Below, in pieces: positions 5,594 through 9,427 of a DNA stretch of 9,427 bases; positions within the stretch are counted from its first letter, which is position 1, and every line of letters starts with the position of its first letter. The notes under the pieces are model-generated. The model saw nothing but the letters and a program-made list of their open reading frames with translations. It did no database searches and was not told where the DNA came from. The translations under genes and the position numbers were made by a program. The stretch lies in NCBI GenBank assembly GCA_045595745.1, contig JAZOBB010000139.1, forward strand, positions 1-9,427. Direction: 5' to 3'. This DNA is from RGIG1666 sp045595745 (GTDB lineage Bacteria > Bacillota > Clostridia > UBA1381 > UBA9506).

Positions 5594-7195
5594 ATGTCAA
5601 AGTTTTTTAAAGTTATGGCACTGTCATTATCGCTTATTATGGCACTGTCCTTTACCGGATGCGGTAAAAAGACAGAAACGGGTGTTAAAGGCGGCGAGTC
5701 AAACCTCGGCTCATCTTATCCGCTCAACACCAATGAAACACTTTCTTACTGGATTCCGATTAACGAAAACATTACAGCAAGTGTATCAGAATTTGGAGAA
5801 ACAGAATTTGCAAAAAAAGCTGAAGAGCTTACAGGTGTAAAGGTTGAATACCGCAGCCCTGCAATTGGTCAGGCAACAGAGCAGTTCAACCTTATGCTTG
5901 CATCAGGCGACCTGCCGGATATCATCGAAAATGGTTGGTTCGAATTCCCGGGCGGTCCTGCAAAAGCAATCAATGACGGATACATAATTCCGCTTAATGA
6001 TGTATTTGCAAGCTATGCTCCGAATCTTACAGCATTTTTAAAAGAGCATCCTGAAGATGCAGACAAGATGATTAAAACCGACGAAGGCACATACTATCTG
6101 TTCCCGATGGTTCGTGACGGTGAAAAGCTTCTTATTACAGCAGGTATGATTGTAAGACAAGACTTGCTTGATAAGTTTGGTATTGAAAAACCCGAAACCT
6201 ATGACGAATGGTACGATATGCTCGTAACCTTTAAAAATAACGGAGTTGAAATTCCGCTGGCATTTAATGCTACTAATACATATGAAATCGAGTCTCTGTT
6301 CCGTACCTTCGGTTCACCGACAGGATATTACAGAGATGGCGACACTGTTAAATATGCTCCGTTTGAACCTGAGTTCAAAGAAACCCTTACAAGACTTACA
6401 AAGTGGTTCTCTGAAGGACTTATCGACAAAAACTTTACAACAAGCGATTCTAAGATTCGTGAAGCAAATATGTTAAGCGGAAAAATCGGTGTAACCTACG
6501 GCTCAGGTGGCGGACAGTTAGGTAAATGGATTCAGGCTCTTCCGGAGGATTCTGAAATCAAGCTCGGAACACTTACTTACCCGACAGAAAAAGCAGATGA
6601 AATCGGTTCTAAATACAAGGGTATTACATGGCCTTATTCAGGTAGCGGTTCTGCGATTTCAACTGCATGTAAAAATGTAGAGCTTGCTGCAAGATACTTA
6701 GACTTCTTCTATAGTGAAGAGGGTCATATGCTTGCTAACTTTGGTATCGAAGGCGAAAGCTACACAATGGTAGACGGTCAGCCGAAATATACTGAAAAAA
6801 TTACAAACAATCCTGATGGTTTATCAATGAGCCAGGCAATGGCAATGTATATGCGTTCATATTCTGCAGGCACAATGATTCAGGACGAACGTTACATCGA
6901 GCAGTACTATGCACTTCCTGAGCAGCAGCAGGCACTTGTTGACTGGGCAGAAGAAGTTAAGTACACCGACAGCTTCTTATTACCGCGTGTACTTCCGACT
7001 GCTGAAGAAGCATCAGAAATGGCGGAAATCAAGAACAACTCTGACACATACAGAGACAATATGATTTTAAAATTCATTACAGGAATTGAACCTCTTGAAA
7101 ACTTCGACAAGTTTGTTGAGCAGTTAAAGGCTTACAAGGTTGAAAGAGGAATAGAGATTAATCAGGCTGCATACAACCGTTATCTGGCAAGATAA
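5594..7195 (+). CDS. Extracellular carbohydrate-binding lipoprotein of ABC importer (LplA/YtcQ type)
   Basis: The 533-residue product is the substrate-binding part of a CUT1-type sugar ABC importer. It starts with a basic, hydrophobic lipoprotein signal (KFFKVMALSLSLIMALSF) and a lipobox ending at C23. The residue at -3 is F, less usual than L, but TGC before a GKK tail supports lipidation. The mature part shows the family marks ASGDLPDI (103-110), IIPLNDV, YYLFPM (167-172) and RQDLLDKFGIEKPETYDEWYDML. Its size of about 530 residues is normal for LplA/YtcQ-like proteins, which are larger than the usual MalE-type binders. AGGAG (in TTTAGGAGATG) lies about 10 bases before the ATG. It is first in an operon with two permeases, 26 bases before the next gene. 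Relatives in Bacillus serve pectin-derived oligosaccharides, but the ligand here is unknown. The gene symbol lplA is withheld because it also names lipoate ligase. Confidence 0.92.
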   Translation: MSKFFKVMALSLSLIMALSFTGCGKKTETGVKGGESNLGSSYPLNTNETLSYWIPINENITASVSEFGETEFAKKAEELTGVKVEYRSPAIGQATEQFNLMLASGDLPDIIENGWFEFPGGPAKAINDGYIIPLNDVFASYAPNLTAFLKEHPEDADKMIKTDEGTYYLFPMVRDGEKLLITAGMIVRQDLLDKFGIEKPETYDEWYDMLVTFKNNGVEIPLAFNATNTYEIESLFRTFGSPTGYYRDGDTVKYAPFEPEFKETLTRLTKWFSEGLIDKNFTTSDSKIREANMLSGKIGVTYGSGGGQLGKWIQALPEDSEIKLGTLTYPTEKADEIGSKYKGITWPYSGSGSAISTACKNVELAARYLDFFYSEEGHMLANFGIEGESYTMVDGQPKYTEKITNNPDGLSMSQAMAMYMRSYSAGTMIQDERYIEQYYALPEQQQALVDWAEEVKYTDSFLLPRVLPTAEEASEMAEIKNNSDTYRDNMILKFITGIEPLENFDKFVEQLKAYKVERGIEINQAAYNRYLAR

Positions 7196-7221
7196 CAAGC
7201 CCTAAGGAGAGAATATAAACT

Positions 7222-8166
7222 ATGAAAACAAATAAAACCACAGTACAAAGCAAGGTACGGCTCAAGCCGTCCCTTGCGGTGGATATAAGCCGTAACTGGT
7301 GCTTATATCTGATGGTACTGCCGCTTGCGTTGTATTACATTATGTTTCACTACGTTCCGATGTTCGGTCTTGTAGTAGCATTCGAAAACTATACACCGAT
7401 GCAAGGCATATTCGGAAGTGAATTTGTTGGCTTTGATAACTTTATTAAGTTTTTCCAGAGCCCATACTTCTGGACACTTTTAAGAAATACAGTAAGAATC
7501 AGTCTTAGTGTATTGATCTTTAGTTTTCCGGCACCGATTATACTTGCGCTTTTATTAAATGAAATAAAAAGCAAGAAATTTCGCTCGATAACGCAGACTG
7601 TATCATATCTTCCGCACTTTATATCACTAGCGGTTGTCTGCGGTATGATTAAAGACTTTACACTTGATTCAGGTATCATTAATGATGTTGCGGCATTCTT
7701 TGGCTTTGAAAGAGTATCAATGCTTTCTAAACCCGAATATTTTGTTCCGGTTTATGTAGTATCAGATATCTGGCAGCACCTTGGCTGGAACTCAATCATT
7801 TACATTTCGGCCTTGACTGGTATTAACCAAGAGCTTTACGAAGCTGCTCAGATTGACGGTGCAGGTAAATGGAAGCAGATGCTTCACGTAACACTTCCGG
7901 GTATTGCCCCGACAATCATTATAATGTTACTCTTAAAGATTGGTAACATTTTAAATATCGGCTACGAGAAAATTATCCTTTTGTATAATCCGCTTACATA
8001 CGATACGGCAGACGTATTGCAGTCGTTTATTTACAGACGAGGCTTGCAGGAGTTTGACTGGGGATATTCAACCGCAGCAGGTATGTTTAACTCGGTAATT
8101 AATACTATACTTTTGATATCTGCTAATAAAATAAGCAACAAGGTATCAGAAACAGCATTGTGGTAA
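7222..8166 (+). CDS. lplB: Carbohydrate ABC transporter permease, LplB type
   Basis: The 314-residue membrane protein carries the binding-protein-dependent permease domain with about six transmembrane segments. The first, near 28-48, ends in the family mark YVPMFGLVVAFENY. The cytoplasmic EAA loop, EAAQIDGAGKWKQMLHVTLP (207-226), contacts the ATPase. Length and opening are typical of LplB/YteP permeases, which pair with an LplC-type permease to make the channel. AAGGAGA lies 11 bases before the ATG, a slightly long spacing. It follows the binding protein by 26 bases and precedes the second permease by 13 bases, so all three are co-transcribed. The symbol is at family level only. Confidence 0.92.
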   Translation: MKTNKTTVQSKVRLKPSLAVDISRNWCLYLMVLPLALYYIMFHYVPMFGLVVAFENYTPMQGIFGSEFVGFDNFIKFFQSPYFWTLLRNTVRISLSVLIFSFPAPIILALLLNEIKSKKFRSITQTVSYLPHFISLAVVCGMIKDFTLDSGIINDVAAFFGFERVSMLSKPEYFVPVYVVSDIWQHLGWNSIIYISALTGINQELYEAAQIDGAGKWKQMLHVTLPGIAPTIIIMLLLKIGNILNIGYEKIILLYNPLTYDTADVLQSFIYRRGLQEFDWGYSTAAGMFNSVINTILLISANKISNKVSETALW

Positions 8167-8179
8167 GGGGGCGAAAGAA

Positions 8180-9058
8180 TTGAAAATAAAAGAAAGCTTA
8201 AGCTATAAAGTATTTAAAGTAGTTGACATAATAGTTCTTTCGTTCATTGCTTTAGTGTGTCTTTACCCGATGGTATACGTATTGTTTGCATCTCTGTCCG
8301 ATTCGTCACAGTTTATGCAACACAGCGGTCTGTTGTTTAAGCCTTTAGGCTTTACATTAGATTCGTATATCGCAACAACAAAGCATCCGATGATAGTATC
8401 AGGTTATAAAAACACTCTTTTGGTGCTAGTTGGCGGTTTGGCGGTTAATATGGCATTAACTGTAACAGGTGCATATGTTTTGGCATCTACAGAATTTCGC
8501 TTTAGAAAAATATTTAATATGCTTGTAACATTTACAATGCTTTTCTCGGGCGGTATGGTGCCACTGTATTTAGCAGTAAAAGCCTATGGCTTGTTAGACT
8601 CTTACTGGGCATTGGTAATACCAACAGCAATTAACACTTTTAACCTTATTATAATGCGAACTGCTTTTGCAGGATTACCGCCAAGCTTGGCAGAATCTGC
8701 ACGACTTGACGGAGCGAACGATTTTATAATTATGGCACGAATCGCGCTTCCTTTGTGCATGCCCACCGTTGCGGTAATTGTACTTTACTACGGTGTTCAG
8801 CATTGGAACGCATGGTTCCAAGCAATGCTGTACTTACAGTCAAGACAGAAATATCCGCTGCAGTTAATTCTTCGCGAAATACTGCTTCAGAACGATACTT
8901 CTTCTATGACAGGACCTGGTGGAGCGGATACAATTGGTATGAGCGATACCGTAAAATATGCGGTTATTATCGTATCAACCTTGCCAATTTTGGCACTTTA
9001 TCCCTTCTTACAAAGATTCTTTGTAAAGGGTGTTACGGTCGGCGCGGTTAAGGGCTGA
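8180..9058 (+). CDS. lplC: Carbohydrate ABC transporter permease, LplC/YtcP type
   Basis: The 292-residue protein is the second membrane subunit. It has an N-terminal helix near 15-37, the EAA loop ESARLDGANDFIIMARIALP (172-191), where the first alanine of the usual EAA is serine, and the characteristic end YPFLQRFFVKGVTVGAVKG. The start is TTG at 8180. AAGGGGG (8165-8171) sits 8 bases upstream and overlaps the stop codon of the preceding gene, so translation is probably coupled. No ATP-binding subunit follows. CUT1 importers of this kind usually share one MsmX/UgpC-type ATPase encoded elsewhere. No clear terminator follows other than the palindrome at 9127-9200. The symbol is at family level only. 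Confidence 0.92.
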   Translation: MKIKESLSYKVFKVVDIIVLSFIALVCLYPMVYVLFASLSDSSQFMQHSGLLFKPLGFTLDSYIATTKHPMIVSGYKNTLLVLVGGLAVNMALTVTGAYVLASTEFRFRKIFNMLVTFTMLFSGGMVPLYLAVKAYGLLDSYWALVIPTAINTFNLIIMRTAFAGLPPSLAESARLDGANDFIIMARIALPLCMPTVAVIVLYYGVQHWNAWFQAMLYLQSRQKYPLQLILREILLQNDTSSMTGPGGADTIGMSDTVKYAVIIVSTLPILALYPFLQRFFVKGVTVGAVKG

Positions 9059-9126
9059 TTTTTAAAAGGGGAATGGGAAAGTATAAAGGTTTTTTAGGTG
9101 CGTTTTTTGTATAGCCAATAAACCTA

Positions 9127-9200
9127 GTAGGGGCGATTCACGAATCGCCCGCCTAAAAATTTGTGTTGACGTGAACGGGCGAATCGTGATTCGCCCCTAC
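9127..9200. repeat. GTAGGGGCGA palindromic repeat, copy 2 (inverted)
   Basis: The arms at 9127-9151 and 9176-9200 pair with the same two mismatched positions as copy 1. The left arm is the exact reverse complement of copy 1's right arm, and the right arm that of copy 1's left arm, so the whole element is inverted relative to 315-387. Only the 24-base spacer has diverged, still sharing a CACAA..TTTT pattern when read on the other strand. There is no outer palindrome here and no obvious target duplication. It sits just after the importer operon and may act as its terminator or mRNA-stabilising hairpin. Confidence 0.75.
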
Positions 9201-9332
9201 AAGCATAAATTTAATAGTAAATGTAGGCAATGACGGTTTTCGACACTCCGCAAGAAATAGAAAAATGGTTTGTTTAAAATGCTAAACCCTACAAAACCTA
9301 AAATGCAAAAAAATATAAAAGGAGACATAAAA

Positions 9333-9427
9333 ATGAAATTCAAAAAATTACTCAGTTTACTTGTTTGCACACTTTTAGTAGTGTCAACATTAGGAGTATT
9401 TAATGTTGCGGCTGCAGCTAACGCAAC
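9333..9427 (+). CDS. Secreted protein, N-terminal fragment (cut by window end)
   Basis: Only the first 31 codons are present. They encode a classical Sec signal peptide: KFKK, then the hydrophobic run LLSLLVCTLLVVSTLGVF, then NVAAAANA with alanines suited to signal peptidase I. The cysteine at residue 12 lies inside the hydrophobic core and is not a lipobox. AAAAGGAG ends 8 bases before the ATG, a strong start. The gene lies 274 bases after the permease operon, beyond a palindromic repeat, so it may have its own promoter, though only a poor -10-like TAAAAT (9275-9280) was found. It could be an exported enzyme or cell-surface protein linked to the importer, but nothing of its mature part is visible and no family can be assigned. 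Confidence 0.8.
   Translation, partial: MKFKKLLSLLVCTLLVVSTLGVFNVAAAANA

Noticed and set aside
5594..9058. Missing ATPase as sign of a broken or novel importer.
   Set aside because: Importers of this class routinely lack a local ATPase and use a shared MsmX/UgpC-type protein encoded elsewhere.
9059..9126. Terminator right after the second permease, from its two T-runs.
   Set aside because: The T-runs at about 9090-9095 and 9103-9108 are not preceded by a stable stem. The palindrome at 9127-9200 is the only strong hairpin.

Overview
The window looks like a chromosomal segment of a low-GC Firmicute, most likely an uncultured anaerobic gut-type member of the Clostridia. This is inferred from AT-rich DNA, strong AGGAG-type ribosome binding sites, one TTG start, a LplA/LplB/LplC-type carbohydrate importer with no local ATPase, and a large two-transmembrane AraC regulator. 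No rRNA, tRNA, CRISPR, IS transposase or phage gene is visible.

Layout. Positions 1-731 hold no credible protein gene but are dense in palindromes: several hairpins and terminators, a nested palindromic element (277-410) with a GTAGGGGCGA... core (315-387), and then a promoter - long hairpin - T-run terminator series (432-622) that reads as a plus-strand structured small RNA. A bidirectional terminator (693-718) closes this region and also ends a minus-strand gene, 732-1586, for a sugar phosphate isomerase/epimerase-type TIM barrel. The gap 1587-1926 carries three strong inverted repeats, one overlapping the start of the minus-strand gene, and then a plus-strand promoter. That promoter drives a calcineurin-like metallophosphoesterase (1927-3030), followed after 61 bases by a membrane-anchored AraC-family regulator (3092-5386) and a terminator (5390-5429).

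A second promoter (5518-5547), with repeated GATTGTC boxes, precedes an operon of a solute-binding lipoprotein (5594-7195) and two permeases (7222-8166 and 8180-9058). After it comes a second copy of the GTAGGGGCGA... element (9127-9200), inverted relative to the first. Finally comes the start of a gene for a secreted protein (9333 onward), cut by the window end.

How the parts may work together (inference): the regulator has an extracellular sensing domain and a cytoplasmic AraC DNA-binding domain, and probably switches on the neighbouring importer when a carbohydrate or its breakdown product is sensed outside. The importer would borrow a shared MsmX/UgpC-type ATPase encoded elsewhere. The phosphoesterase and the TIM-barrel enzyme are cytoplasmic and could process the imported compound. 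The truncated secreted protein could be an extracellular partner. The substrate cannot be read from the sequence.

Most worth checking: the small RNA candidate at 467-622, the alternative hairpins over the start of the 732-1586 gene, and the inverted pair of palindromic elements bracketing almost the whole locus.
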